NCBI GenBank assembly: GCA_963729215.1
Contig: CAVSND010000005.1
Location: 1 to 64,000, forward strand
Length of the DNA stretch: 64,000 bases
From: CAVQJU01 sp963729215
GTDB taxonomy: Bacteria; Acidobacteriota; Vicinamibacteria; Vicinamibacterales; CAVVIG01
Reading direction: 5' to 3'
A model generated the notes under the pieces. The model saw only the letters and a list, made by a program, of their open reading frames with translations, was not told where the DNA came from and did not search any database. The translations under genes were made by a program, and so were the position numbers. Positions 31,846 through 40,759 of the stretch are shown one piece after another; position 1 is the stretch's first letter; every line of letters starts with the position of its first letter.

Positions 31846-33201
31846 ATGGAAATGTCACGCCTGCCCCGAACCCTCGGCCTCTGGAGCTCGGTCGGGCTGG
31901 TGGTCGGCATCACGATCGGATCGGGAATCTTCCGGACTCCGGCGGGAATTGCCCGGCTGCTCCCTCAGCCCCAGGTCATGCTCGCGGCGTGGGTGCTCGG
32001 CGGGCTCATCACCCTGTGCGGCGCCCTTTCGTTCGCCGGCCTCGGCCGGATGCTTCCCGAGACGGGCGGGTTCTACGCCTACCTGCGAGAGGGATGGGGC
32101 CGTCCGGTCGCTTTCCTGTTTGGCTGGTCCGAGCTCGTGCTCATCCGCGCCAACGCCCTGGGCGGCATGTCCATCGTTTTCGGGGAATACGGCCTCAGAT
32201 CGTTCGGCGTCGATCCGGTCGCCCATCCGTTCGCGGCGCGGGGTCTGGCGGCGGCCGCTATCGGTTGCGCCGCCATTGCGAACATCCGAGGCGCGCGCGT
32301 TGGCGCCGCCATCGTCGGATGGTCCACGGGGGCCAAGTTCATCGCGCTCGCCCTGCTGGTGGGCTGTTCTCTGGCGCTCGGAGGGGCCCACGGTGCGTCC
32401 ATCGCCCATTTCCAGACGTCGTCCTTACTTGCGGGACCGGGCTTGCCCGCGGCGTCCTCGCTGAGTGCGGGAAGCCTCGGCCTCGCGCTGGTCAGCATCC
32501 TCTGGGCCTACGATGGCTTTGCAGACGTCTCCTTTGCGGGCGGCGAAGTGCGGGATCCGCAGCGGAACCTGCCGCGCGCCATCATCTTCGGCACGCTGGC
32601 GATCATCGGCCTCTATGTCCTGACGAACGTGGCTTACCTCTACGTTTTGCCGATTGACGCCATCGGGAGGTCTCCGCTCGTTGCGGCGGACGTGATGGAG
32701 ACGCTGTTCGGCCAGGCGGGGGCGGCGCTGGTGTCGTTGATCGTGATGATTTCCTCGTTCAGCTCGGTGAACGGCAGCATGCTGGCCGCGCCGCGCGTGT
32801 TTTACGCGATGGCCGACGACGGCCTCTTCTTCAAAGCGCTCGCTCGGGTCCATCCGCGGTTCCACACCCCGCACATCGCGATCCTCCTCTCAGCGATGCT
32901 CGGAATGGCACTGGTGATGAGCCGGAGCTTCGAGGCACTGACGAACACCTTCGTCCTGGCGATCTGGCCGTTTTACGCGCTGAGCGTCGCCGCCATCTTC
33001 CGCCTGCGCCACCGCCGGCCCGACCTCGGCCCGCACGGCGTCCTCGGTTACCCGATCGTGCCGGCTGTGTTCATCGCCGCTGTCGTGTGGTTCGTTTTGA
33101 ACGCGCTCGTTACAGATCCGATCTCGACTGCGGCAACTTTCGCGCTCATCCTCGCCGGCCTTCCGATATTTGTGATCTTTTTTCGAAAACACGTGCAGTA
33201 A
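31846..33201 (+). CDS. APC-family amino acid permease
   Basis: About 451 residues with twelve hydrophobic segments. The first helix has GLVVGITIGSGIFRTP, the substrate-binding unwound motif of the APC superfamily. Later blocks include FAGLGRMLPETGGFYAYLRE, ILWAYDGFADVSFAGGEVRD and FSSVNGSMLAAPRVFYAMA. The start is 31846 or 31852. Import of an amino acid or related amine is likely; specificity unknown. Confidence 0.9.
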   Translation: MEMSRLPRTLGLWSSVGLVVGITIGSGIFRTPAGIARLLPQPQVMLAAWVLGGLITLCGALSFAGLGRMLPETGGFYAYLREGWGRPVAFLFGWSELVLIRANALGGMSIVFGEYGLRSFGVDPVAHPFAARGLAAAAIGCAAIANIRGARVGAAIVGWSTGAKFIALALLVGCSLALGGAHGASIAHFQTSSLLAGPGLPAASSLSAGSLGLALVSILWAYDGFADVSFAGGEVRDPQRNLPRAIIFGTLAIIGLYVLTNVAYLYVLPIDAIGRSPLVAADVMETLFGQAGAALVSLIVMISSFSSVNGSMLAAPRVFYAMADDGLFFKALARVHPRFHTPHIAILLSAMLGMALVMSRSFEALTNTFVLAIWPFYALSVAAIFRLRHRRPDLGPHGVLGYPIVPAVFIAAVVWFVLNALVTDPISTAATFALILAGLPIFVIFFRKHVQ

Positions 33202-33205
33202 TTCG

Positions 33206-33234
33206 TTGACGCGTCGAGTACCCCCTGCTATTTT
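33206..33234 (+). promoter_or_regulatory. Sigma-70-type promoter
   Basis: TTGACG, 17 bases, TATTTT. Transcription would start near 33241. It is directly upstream of a small open frame with a good ribosome-binding site. Confidence 0.55.
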
Positions 33235-33277
33235 GTTTTCTGGGAGCGGCCGATAGGTCAGGCAAGGAGATCTGAAG

Positions 33278-33532
33278 ATGGATGCATACGAGCCGCGAGT
33301 GCGGCGCAGAGGTTTCTTCCTCCACTCGACCGACATCAACGAATCTGATGCCGGCGAGCACGAAAACCCCGAAGGTTTCCCAGTCCGCGTCCGTACGAAC
33401 CCCTCCCCAGCACCCAGACACTTCACCGGCGGCCGGACCGCACGTCGCGAGGCCCGGTCCGACGAAGCGCGACCCGAAATCAGATCTGGGAGCGTGACTG
33501 GCAGCCGTCAACGGGCACACTTGCCCCGCTGA
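33278..33532 (+). CDS. Hypothetical 84-residue basic protein
   Basis: AAGGAGA (33264-33270) sits seven bases before ATG 33278, and a -35/-10 pair lies just upstream, so expression is well supported. The product begins MDAYEPRVRRRGFFLHSTDI and is Arg-rich with no signal peptide or known motif. Its last 50 bases overlap the end of the SDR gene on the other strand. It may be a small regulator or a truncated frame; no family was recognised. Confidence 0.4.
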   Translation: MDAYEPRVRRRGFFLHSTDINESDAGEHENPEGFPVRVRTNPSPAPRHFTGGRTARREARSDEARPEIRSGSVTGSRQRAHLPR

Positions 33533-34259
33533 TCCAGCTCGAGCAGGGAGACGCAAGGAACGCGACGACAGCCCCGACTTCCTCGGGGCGGCCAAAACGC
33601 CCGAACGGCAGCTCTCTGGTGACAAACTCGGCGATTCCCTGAGGGTCGTCGCGCTGACGGCGATCCCATGACCCCCCTGGAAACAGAATCGACCCGGGCG
33701 CCACGCTGTTCACCCGGATATTGTCACGCGCCAGCTGCTGCGCCATCGACTTCGCGAGGCTGATTTCGGCCGCTTTCACCGCGTTGTACGTCATCCGCCC
33801 GCCGGATTCCCGGCCCCAGATCGACGCAATCATGATGATGGACCCGCCGCCCCGCCGGCGCATGTGGGGCACCGCCATCCGCGAGGCCCTGATGGCGGGG
33901 ACAAGCGTCTGGTCGAACGCCTCCTGCCACTCGGCGTCCGTCGTATCCGTGATGCCCGCACCCTTAGCCAGCCCCACGTTGTTCACCAGGATGTCGATCC
34001 CTCCGAAGGTCTCGACCGTTCGCATGATCACGTCCGCGACGCCCTTGTCGGTGGCCAGATCGGCCTGAAGGGCCAGGACCCGGGCCTTGCCCTCGGGCAG
34101 ACGGCGAAGCTCCGCGGTGGCAGCTGCCAACCCGTCCTCGCCTCTTGCGCAAATCGTCACGTTGCAGCCTTCGGCCAGGAGCGTTTTGGCGGTGGCAAAG
34201 CCGAGCCCGCGCGTGGAGCCAGTGACGATCGCCACTTTGTCGGTCAGTTGAAGGTCCAA
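33480..34259 (-). CDS. SDR-family NAD(P)-dependent oxidoreductase
   Basis: This 259-residue classical short-chain dehydrogenase has the cofactor motif TGSTRGLG, the NNVG motif, catalytic Ser in IASIWG, Tyr and Lys in YNAVKAA, and the C-terminal PxxG region (VAPGSILFPG). ARG after the second strand suggests NADPH preference. Substrate unknown; resembles 3-oxoacyl reductase-like members. Confidence 0.9.
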   Translation of the reverse strand: MDLQLTDKVAIVTGSTRGLGFATAKTLLAEGCNVTICARGEDGLAAATAELRRLPEGKARVLALQADLATDKGVADVIMRTVETFGGIDILVNNVGLAKGAGITDTTDAEWQEAFDQTLVPAIRASRMAVPHMRRRGGGSIIMIASIWGRESGGRMTYNAVKAAEISLAKSMAQQLARDNIRVNSVAPGSILFPGGSWDRRQRDDPQGIAEFVTRELPFGRFGRPEEVGAVVAFLASPCSSWISGASVPVDGCQSRSQI

Positions 34260-34265
34260 CGCTCG

Positions 34266-34490
34266 TCCTTGGTCCGGGCTTGGCTGGCCGTCAGGCCAGT
34301 CCGTGGTCGTCCGTGGTCCGAGGCCGTGGTCCTAGGAGCGGTTCGGCCGTGAAAGCATGCTGGGAAGAATAGCGGATGAGATGGCAGAAAGACACCGGTC
34401 GACCGGACTGATGCACTCAGGACCGGACGCAGGACGGACCAAGGACTACGGACGGACCAAGAACCAAGTCCCAGGAACCAGGGACCAGCT
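34266..34490. repeat. Word-repeat element (GGTCCG / CGGACC words, inverted arms)
   Basis: 34266-34335 is rich in GTCCGTGGTC-type words. 34417-34490 is rich in the reverse-complement words (GGACCAAGGACTACGGAC), so the arms can pair across about 80 bases. It lies between the DUF547 gene end and the SDR start. Confidence 0.5.
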
Positions 34491-35299
34491 ATCGTCCGCC
34501 GCGGCCGGTGAGGTCGTTCAGCGTCCAGTCGAAGGGCTCGAAGACCACCTGGAAGCTGTTCTGGGCGAAGAGCTGGCGCTCCGCAGCGAGAAGCTTCGGC
34601 TCGACGAGGGACAGGATGGCGCGCTCGACAGGGCTGCGGTTGGCAAACACGGCCGGGGCCTTGTCGCCATACGCCTCGGCGAACTCTTTCTCCCGCCACG
34701 AGAAAATGGCGCTCGCGAGAATCTTGTTGTTGCCGCGATCGATCTGCGCGCACACCGGACGGCTGGTGCACTCGGAGACCATCTCACTCAACTGCGTCTC
34801 GATCCTTTCGGGGACGTAGGCCTCGCTGCGCAGGCGCCCGCTGCCCACTGCGCCACGGCCGAGCGCCAGGTACATGCGCGGATCGTGAAATTCCGGCAGG
34901 ACCTTCTTCTCGATATCGTCGAGCGTGAGCGTCCGGCCCCCGACCCGGTGCGGGGCGCTTTCGAAGGCGCCAGGGATCTGCCGAATGCTCTTGGACGGAT
35001 AGGCCGACGCGTGCCCCTGAATCGGGTAGTGATCGATCACCGTCCGCAGCACGATCGCGTTGTACGCGTTCAGCCAGAACGCCACCTGCTCGTTGCGCGA
35101 CAGCCGCGCGGCGTCGGCGGCCGCCAGCTGGTTGAGATACCCGTCGAGCTTCGCGCGGTCGGACTTGAGCGCCCGGTAGTAGACGAAACCATCGCGGACA
35201 TACAAGTCGAGGATCTGATCGAACGGCGGCTGCTTGGCGCCAGCGGGCGACTCCTGCGCTCGCGGCACCGCGACCGCTGCCAGCAGCGAAGACGACCAT
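34489..35299 (-). CDS. Secreted DUF547 domain protein
   Basis: The core is a DUF547 domain: RDGFVYYRALKSDRAKLDGY, EQVAFWLNAYNAIVLRTVID, TLTLDDIEKKVLPEFHDPRM, LALGRGAVGSGRLRSEAYVP. Such proteins are exported and of unknown function. A signal-like stretch RRILVVMVVFAA..LAAVAVPRAQE spans a probable indel near 35285, so the start is approximate; ATG 35299 is the last possible one. About 265 residues. Confidence 0.7.
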
Positions 35300-35348
35300 C
35301 ACAACAAGGATGCGGCGTTGCGAGTATTGCGGCCATCGAACACGAAGA

Positions 35349-36149
35349 CTATACCCGATGGTCGAGAAAGTGTGCGAGCGCATCGTTGAACCGCTGAGGC
35401 TGCTCCATGTTCGACATGTGGCCGGCGCCTGGAATAACGACGAGTTCGGAGCCTGCAATGTCGCGGTGCATCTGCTCGCTGAGCGGCGGCGGCGTCAAGG
35501 CGTCCTCATCGCCGACGAGGATCTGGACAGGACAATGAATAGACGCCAGCATCGGCGTCGAATCGGGCCTGGTCATCAGGGCGGTCAACGCGCCGGCGAT
35601 TGCCTCGACCGAGTTACCGGTGATCTGGCGTCGCACGTTCTCGATCACATCCGGCCGCCCGCGCTTCGTCGTGTCGCCGACGAGCTTGGGTAGCAGCGCG
35701 TCCGCGACCGCCGACTGCCCTTTCTCGCGCACGAGCTGTTGCATGCTCTTCCGTCCGGCCACGGCCTCGGGCGAATCGCCCGGCGACTTGGTGTCCGCGA
35801 GGATCATCGCGTGAAAATATTTGGGCGCCAGGCGGAACATGGCGAAAGCGATGTAGCCACCCATGGACAGGCCGCAGATCGCCGCGTCGTGGATGTGCAG
35901 CCCATCGAGCAGGTCGATGACGTCCGCCGCGTAGTCGTCCACGGATGTCGTCGGCGGATCGCCGGCGCCGTCTCCGAAACCACGGAGCTCCGGCACGATG
36001 ACACGCCATCCGTATCCCGCGAGCGAAAGCTGCGGCTCCCACATGGATGGGTTGAGCGGAAAGCCGTGGATCAGGACGAGGGTCCCCCGCGAGCGGCCGC
36101 TGCCACCCGCGGGGACTTCGACGTAACGGAATCGACCAAGGCTAGGCAT
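35349..36149 (-). CDS. Alpha/beta hydrolase
   Basis: This 266-residue hydrolase has oxyanion motif HGFPLNPSMW, nucleophile elbow GLSMGG (Ser), acidic residue in VGDEDALTPP and catalytic His in GAGHMSNMEQP. It resembles the 3-oxoadipate enol-lactonase/esterase group. Substrate unknown. Confidence 0.9.
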   Translation of the reverse strand: MPSLGRFRYVEVPAGGSGRSRGTLVLIHGFPLNPSMWEPQLSLAGYGWRVIVPELRGFGDGAGDPPTTSVDDYAADVIDLLDGLHIHDAAICGLSMGGYIAFAMFRLAPKYFHAMILADTKSPGDSPEAVAGRKSMQQLVREKGQSAVADALLPKLVGDTTKRGRPDVIENVRRQITGNSVEAIAGALTALMTRPDSTPMLASIHCPVQILVGDEDALTPPPLSEQMHRDIAGSELVVIPGAGHMSNMEQPQRFNDALAHFLDHRV

Positions 36150-36162
36150 GGGCGGTCATGTT

Positions 36163-36202
36163 ACGTCCGGCTGAACGCCGCGAGCTGAAGCCGGACGCTA
36201 CT
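36163..36202. repeat. REP-like palindrome, copy 3 (variant)
   Basis: ACGTCCGGCTGAACGCCG, a short gap, then AGCTGAAGCCGGACGCTAC. It lies between the hydrolase start and the DinB-like gene end. Confidence 0.5.
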
Positions 36203-36794
36203 GGCGGCCGCGGCCATCGCCGCGCTGACCGCCGCCGGCCGCGCCCCGGCCGCGCATGAAGAGCTCGGTGGACGGCGGAATCTGCCCCTTGAGACGCAGA
36301 TAGACGGTGCCGATGCCGTACATCTCGCTGTCGTGTCCCAAAACGCCAAGAAGAGCGACCACACGCGATTGCTGGCCACCGCGGCCGTTCGAAATCATCT
36401 CGGCCGCCGACGCATCGGTCAGCGACGAAAACACGTCGTCGCAAAAAGCGAACGAGTCGGCGACGGCCTTCACGATTTCGGCTTTCGTCGTCAGCGCCTC
36501 GAAGCTGGGCTGACCCTGGCGCGGGTTGGGGACGCCCTTGGCGCCCGAGCACTGACCGAACTGCGCGTCAGCCACGTGAGCCCACAACTGGCCGTAGCCG
36601 CGAATGTCGGGGGTCGGCTTGAAGAAGTAGTCGGCTTCCGGCATCTTCTCAGCGGAGGCGGTGATGTTGTTCTTGGTCTGGGCATAGGAGCGCTGCAGGC
36701 CCTGAGCCGTCCCGACTGGCCCGCTTGGCGGCTGTGCGGCGGCGGCCGATGCGGCCAGAACGATTCCCGAAAATACGCTCAATAAACGATTCAT
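36198..36794 (-). CDS. Secreted DinB-like protein
   Basis: ATG 36794 has GAGGGAG six bases upstream. A signal peptide (MNRLLSVFSGIVLAASAAAA, cut after AQ) is followed by a DinB four-helix fold (SYAQTKNNITASAEKMPEAD, GQLWAHVADAQFGQCSGAKG, GHDSEMYGIGTVYLRLKG). The metal histidines expected are partly visible (WAHV, GHDSEMYG). The tail is Gly/Arg-rich. Function unknown. Confidence 0.8.
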   Translation of the reverse strand: MNRLLSVFSGIVLAASAAAAQPPSGPVGTAQGLQRSYAQTKNNITASAEKMPEADYFFKPTPDIRGYGQLWAHVADAQFGQCSGAKGVPNPRQGQPSFEALTTKAEIVKAVADSFAFCDDVFSSLTDASAAEMISNGRGGQQSRVVALLGVLGHDSEMYGIGTVYLRLKGQIPPSTELFMRGRGAAGGGQRGDGRGRQ

Positions 36795-36810
36795 TCGCAC
36801 TCCCTCAAAA

Positions 36811-36918
36811 TCATCTGGTCATTTAGTCATCTGGTCATCTGGTCATCGTTGCTCAATTGGCAATGTCCCAAATGAGCAGAACGATGACCAGATGACTAAA
36901 TGACCAGATGACCAGATT
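36811..36918. repeat. Long palindromic word-repeat element, family GATGACCA, copy A
   Basis: The left arm repeats TCATCTGGTCATTTAGTCAT-type words and ends CATCGTT. The right arm begins AACGATGACCAGATGACTAA and continues with the same words inverted. The core carries a second smaller hairpin (GCTCAATTGG / CCAAATGAGC). Copy B is at 51105-51206 with a related core. It lies between two minus-strand genes and may act as a terminator. Confidence 0.8.
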
Positions 36919-36924
36919 CGTCGA

Positions 36925-37671
36925 TCATACGCTGAGGCGCGCGTAGACATCACCGGATCGCTGGCGGCCGCGCGGTGTTTCGAGGGCCGCCATCAGCTCG
37001 TCCCCGCTCAGCCAGGTCTCGGACTCGAGCTTGAACGATTCGCCCACCGACCAATTGAAGAGATAGGAACCAAGCGCGCTCACCCGCTCCACGCAGGCCC
37101 GAACCTCACCAGGTGCAGAGGGCACGTACTCGAAAGACAATGCGGGCACGGCCCGGGTAAGGCCGGCCAGGACCGCCGGCTCTCCGCCTTCAACGTCGAT
37201 CTTCACGAAGGACGGCATCCCCCATCGCGCGATCAGCAGGTCGAGCGTCGTCGTCTCGACCACCAGGGACCGATTCCAGTGAACGCCGTCGAATTCCGGC
37301 TCGTGCGACCGAGCCTCACGCCAATCGGCCGCGACGGTCGTCACGGTCGGCGTGCGTTCGCTGATCGACAGCGAGGCCTTTCCCGCCCGCGCACCGATGG
37401 CCGCTTCGACGATTTCGACCTGCGGCGATCGGCCGAACAGCAGGCGCAGCAGCCGCGCGAAGTCGGGCTGGGGTTCGACCGCGATCACCCGGCACCCGAG
37501 CGCCGCCAACCCGCGTGTGCGATTGCCCACGTGCGCGCCGATGTCGAAGGCGACGTCGCCGGCCTCCACGAAGCCTGCGTATAGCTTCCGCATCTCCCGC
37601 TGACGCCACGGAATCCCGTGGTAGATCACTATTGAGCGCGCCACGCCGACAAGCCGATCGAGTCGGCTCAT
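36925..37671 (-). CDS. FkbM-family methyltransferase
   Basis: This 248-residue protein has SAM-binding pattern DVAFDIGAHVGNRTRGLAAL and GCRVIAVEPQPDFARLL, then VKIDVEGGEPAVLAGL, the FkbM hallmark. It is divergent from the RibD-like gene with 27 bases between start codons. O-methylation of a sugar or small molecule is likely. It may belong to the next cluster. Confidence 0.85.
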   Translation of the reverse strand: MSRLDRLVGVARSIVIYHGIPWRQREMRKLYAGFVEAGDVAFDIGAHVGNRTRGLAALGCRVIAVEPQPDFARLLRLLFGRSPQVEIVEAAIGARAGKASLSISERTPTVTTVAADWREARSHEPEFDGVHWNRSLVVETTTLDLLIARWGMPSFVKIDVEGGEPAVLAGLTRAVPALSFEYVPSAPGEVRACVERVSALGSYLFNWSVGESFKLESETWLSGDELMAALETPRGRQRSGDVYARLSV

Positions 37672-37698
37672 CTGTGGGAAGTCCGGCCGCTATAATCC

Positions 37699-38688
37699 AT
37701 GCACATCGTGCAGCAACCCACCACGGCCGGCGAGCGACGCGCGGATCGCGCCTGGAGCCTCACGCTGGCCGCAGCCGGCAGCGCCGAACGTCTCGAGAAA
37801 GCTGGCGAACTCGCCGCGTTCGCGATGGACGCCGGCACTGACGCAGAGCCGGGACCCCTGCGCGCCGTGCCCGTCGGACACCCGTCTGCGGCAATCGTGT
37901 GGCAACCCGGCGTGGGATGGCGATCGTGCCTGCCTCCCGAGGATGCATCCTGCGCGCTGCTCGATCTGTATCTGCCAATCTGCAGCGCAACGGCGGCGCG
38001 ACCCATCGCGGTCGGCCATCTGGGCCAGAGCCTGGACGGGTTCATCGCTATGCCCACTGGCGAATCGCAGTTCGTCACCGGGCACCAGAACATCCTGCAC
38101 CTGCATCGCATGCGGGCGCTGTGCGACATCGTCATCGTCGGCGCCGGCACGGTGGCGGCGGACAATCCGCAGCTCACGACCCGGCTGGTGTCCGGCCCCA
38201 ACCCGATGAGAGTGGTTTTCGACCCCAGCCGCCGGCTGGCCAGCGAATATCGGATTTTCAACGACGAGGCCGCACCGACCTTATACGCGTGCACTCGAAC
38301 CCTCGTGGGCCCGGGCGAGACGCATGTCGGCGGCGCCACGATTCTCGGGCTGGATGCCGGTCCGGCAGGGGTCCAGGTGATCGAGCTGCTCGGCGCGCTG
38401 CGGGCGCGGGGCGGCCGGCGGATCTTCATGGAAGGCGGCGGCGTGACCGTGTCGGCCTTCCTCGAAGCGAACCTGCTCGATCGGCTGCACATGGCCATTG
38501 CCCCGCTTATTATCGGCGACGGCCGGCCCGCGATTCGTCTCCCGCCCCGGGCCACCCTCAGCGACTGTCATCGGCCGAGCTACCGGGTGTTTCGCATGGG
38601 CGGCGACGTATTGTTCGACTGCGACCTGCGAACCAGCGGCGACCCGGACGGCCACAACGCTGCCACGGCCATTACGCGGGTGATCTAA
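37699..38688 (+). CDS. RibD C-terminal-type reductase
   Basis: 329 residues. From residue 100 the RibD_C/dihydrofolate-reductase-like fold is clear: RPIAVGHLGQSLDGFIA, LHRMRALCDIVIVGAGTVAA, NPQLTTRLVSGPNPMRVVFD, FMEGGGVTVSAFLEANLLDR. Canonical RibD has an N-terminal deaminase with zinc ligands; here the first 100 residues lack it and match nothing recognised. It would reduce a ribosylaminopyrimidine or pteridine-like substrate using NADPH. GTP cyclohydrolase II lies 5 kb away. Confidence 0.8.
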   Translation: MHIVQQPTTAGERRADRAWSLTLAAAGSAERLEKAGELAAFAMDAGTDAEPGPLRAVPVGHPSAAIVWQPGVGWRSCLPPEDASCALLDLYLPICSATAARPIAVGHLGQSLDGFIAMPTGESQFVTGHQNILHLHRMRALCDIVIVGAGTVAADNPQLTTRLVSGPNPMRVVFDPSRRLASEYRIFNDEAAPTLYACTRTLVGPGETHVGGATILGLDAGPAGVQVIELLGALRARGGRRIFMEGGGVTVSAFLEANLLDRLHMAIAPLIIGDGRPAIRLPPRATLSDCHRPSYRVFRMGGDVLFDCDLRTSGDPDGHNAATAITRVI

Positions 38689-38851
38689 CTCGTGGCTCGT
38701 AGCTCGTGGCTCGTAGCCCGTGGCTCGCGGCCCGTTGCTCGGTCGCAGCCGCCCTTTGCTCTGACCTCCAGCCCCTTGCTGTCCTTTGCCTTCTGCCCTT
38801 TGCGCTCCGACCTTTGCGTTCTACGTTTTCCGTTCTTCGTTTTACGTTTTC
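38689..38851. repeat. Compound word-repeat array (GCTCGTGG and TTTACGTT families)
   Basis: Immediately after the stop come tandem GCTCGTGGCTCGTA words (38689-38743), then CCTTTGC words (38750-38815), then TTCTACGTTTTCCGTTCTTC-type words to 38851. The array separates two converging genes. The same families recur at 50278-50402, 61013-61099, 41145-41200 and 51741-51790. Confidence 0.75.
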
Positions 38852-39644
38852 AAGAGCCACCCGGCCATGTCTTCGTGTCCAACGACCACATGTGATCGGC
38901 CGGCCGCGATGTGCGCCAGCCTGCGGGCTTGCCAGTCCCGTAACAGCGCCGCACGTTCGGGATCGATGGCCGCGGCCGCCTCGGTCCAGCCTTCGATCAG
39001 TTGTGCCTGCAACGGCGCGGAATCGGGTCCGAGCTGCCAATCGCTCGCGGCCCGCCATACTTCGTAGCCCATTTCATCGAAAGCGCGCGCCGCCGCGTCC
39101 GCCGCACCTGGACCGAGGGCTGGTCCGAAGCCTTTGTCAGTCTGTTGATGAATGTTGACCAGCTCCCGAACGACTTCGTCTTCGGGCTCGACTGGCTCGC
39201 ACTGCATCTCGCCGTTGTACGTGAGCGCAAACAGCACCGCGGCCTGCGCCTCGCGGCACCTGCGGGCCAGCGCGAGCAGCCAGTCCTCGGAAACCAGATC
39301 GAGAAGCGCGGACGCGGTGACGAGATCGCGGTCGGCAAACAAGCTCGGGCGAGGCCAGCCCGGTTGCCAGATCGACGGCGCGGGTTTCAAGGCTCTGCGC
39401 CGGACCCGCGGAAGCGGCCGACGCGGGCCAGGAGTTCGCGGTCGTTGTCGACGAGAAGCCAATGAGCGCCTGGAAAATGCTGGTCGAGAAAGCGGCGGTT
39501 CGCCCCGGTGCCCCCGCCAAGATCCAGAACACGGAGCGGCTCGCTCGGGAGACGCTCGGCAATCATGCTCACCAGGGCGGTGGAGCGTACACGGACATCC
39601 TCTGGTTCCCGAAGTGTCAGCCAATCGGCGCTGAATCCCGCCAT
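38842..39644 (-). CDS. Class I SAM-dependent methyltransferase
   Basis: ATG 39644 overlaps the glycosyltransferase stop as ATGA, so translation is coupled. The SAM motif is VLDLGGGTGANRRFL with LLVDNDRELLARV. A frame excursion at 39340-39400 is restored at DRDLVTASALLDLVSEDWLL. It ends GHEDMAGWLLKT. About 268 residues. It is the last gene of a four-gene unit (dehydrogenase, PTPS-like, GT4, methyltransferase). Confidence 0.75.
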
Positions 39645-40759
39645 CACCCACTCACGCCGCTCAACACGTCGTCCATCCTGCGCACGGCTTCGTCCCAGGT
39701 CGGCAGCGTGTCGCGCACCTGCCTTGCGCCGCGAGCCAGCCGTTCGCGGACGCGGACGCCACTATTGTCGTTGTCATCCAGAACTTGCGAGAGCGCGTTG
39801 GCGAGCGCCTTCACGTCGCCCGGCGGCACCAGGATCCCGGCCTGGTCGCCGACGAGCTCGGCGATCGCACCGGTATGTGTGCTGATAACAGGAAGCCCAT
39901 GAGCCAGTGCCTCGGCGACGACCATCCCGTAGCCCTCGTACGAAGTCGGCAGCACGAACACGTCGGCCGACGCATAGTGCGCCTGCAGCCTCGACCCATC
40001 CGCTTCGCCGGCAAACGCAATGTGGTCCTCGAGGCCGAGCGTGCGCGCCAGCGTGCGCAGCTGCTCCGCCATGGCCCCTGGCCTATCCAGGCTTCCGACG
40101 CACGTGAGGCGCCAGCCGCGGTACGGGATCGAGGCGAGCGCACGGAAGAGCACGTCGTGACCTTTACGAGGAACGAGCGACGCGACGCACAGCAGATGCA
40201 ACGGTCCGCCCGTTGAGCCAACCGCGAGCGGCGCCGGGTCGGTGCCTGGCTCAACGACCGAGATCCGATCCTGACCGACGCCGTAAGGAGCCAGCGCGGC
40301 GGCCGTGCGGCGGCTCGTCACGACGACACGTTGTACCGTCGCAAGCGCGCGGCGCTCGTCTGTCTCGAGGGCGTTCGCGTCGGCGACAGAAAGGCCGGCT
40401 TCGGCGGCCAGCGGATGGTGCACCAGCGCCACCAGCCTGAGGCGCCCGGCCTCTCGTTCCGCTTCGTCCGGCAGGACCCCAAACGCGAGGCCGTCGAGCA
40501 GGACAATCGCGCCGTCGCCGATCGACGCAAGGACGCTCCGCGCCTCGGCTCGTGCCTCCGGCGTCGGGAACGGGAAGCTGTCGTGCAGTTCACGGACAGT
40601 AACCGTCCAGCCTCTGGCGGCGAGGCCGGCGACAATGCGGCGGTCGTAGCCATAGCCACCGGTGAGCGTGTCGAGACGGCCCGGGACGACCAGAACAACG
40701 GACTTCGAGATCAGGAGACGCCCTTCACGCCTTTGACAGAACCCTCGAACGCCGCCCAC
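39644..40759 (-). CDS. Family 4 glycosyltransferase
   Basis: 371 residues as read. The core begins VVLVVPGRLDTLTGGYGYDR, the donor domain has LLCVASLVPRKGHDVLFRAL and the GT4 E-x7-E motif is in SYEGYGMVVAEALAHGLPVI. The true start is uncertain: GTG 40759 gives an overlap of 49 bases with the PTPS-like gene, and a start near 40720 is equally possible. It would transfer a sugar to the pathway intermediate. Confidence 0.85.
   Translation of the reverse strand: MGGVRGFCQRREGRLLISKSVVLVVPGRLDTLTGGYGYDRRIVAGLAARGWTVTVRELHDSFPFPTPEARAEARSVLASIGDGAIVLLDGLAFGVLPDEAEREAGRLRLVALVHHPLAAEAGLSVADANALETDERRALATVQRVVVTSRRTAAALAPYGVGQDRISVVEPGTDPAPLAVGSTGGPLHLLCVASLVPRKGHDVLFRALASIPYRGWRLTCVGSLDRPGAMAEQLRTLARTLGLEDHIAFAGEADGSRLQAHYASADVFVLPTSYEGYGMVVAEALAHGLPVISTHTGAIAELVGDQAGILVPPGDVKALANALSQVLDDNDNSGVRVRERLARGARQVRDTLPTWDEAVRRMDDVLSGVSG

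Noticed and set aside
36811..36918. CRISPR-like array
   Set aside because: The short words have no unique spacers and the element is an inverted, not a direct, repeat array; no cas genes are present.
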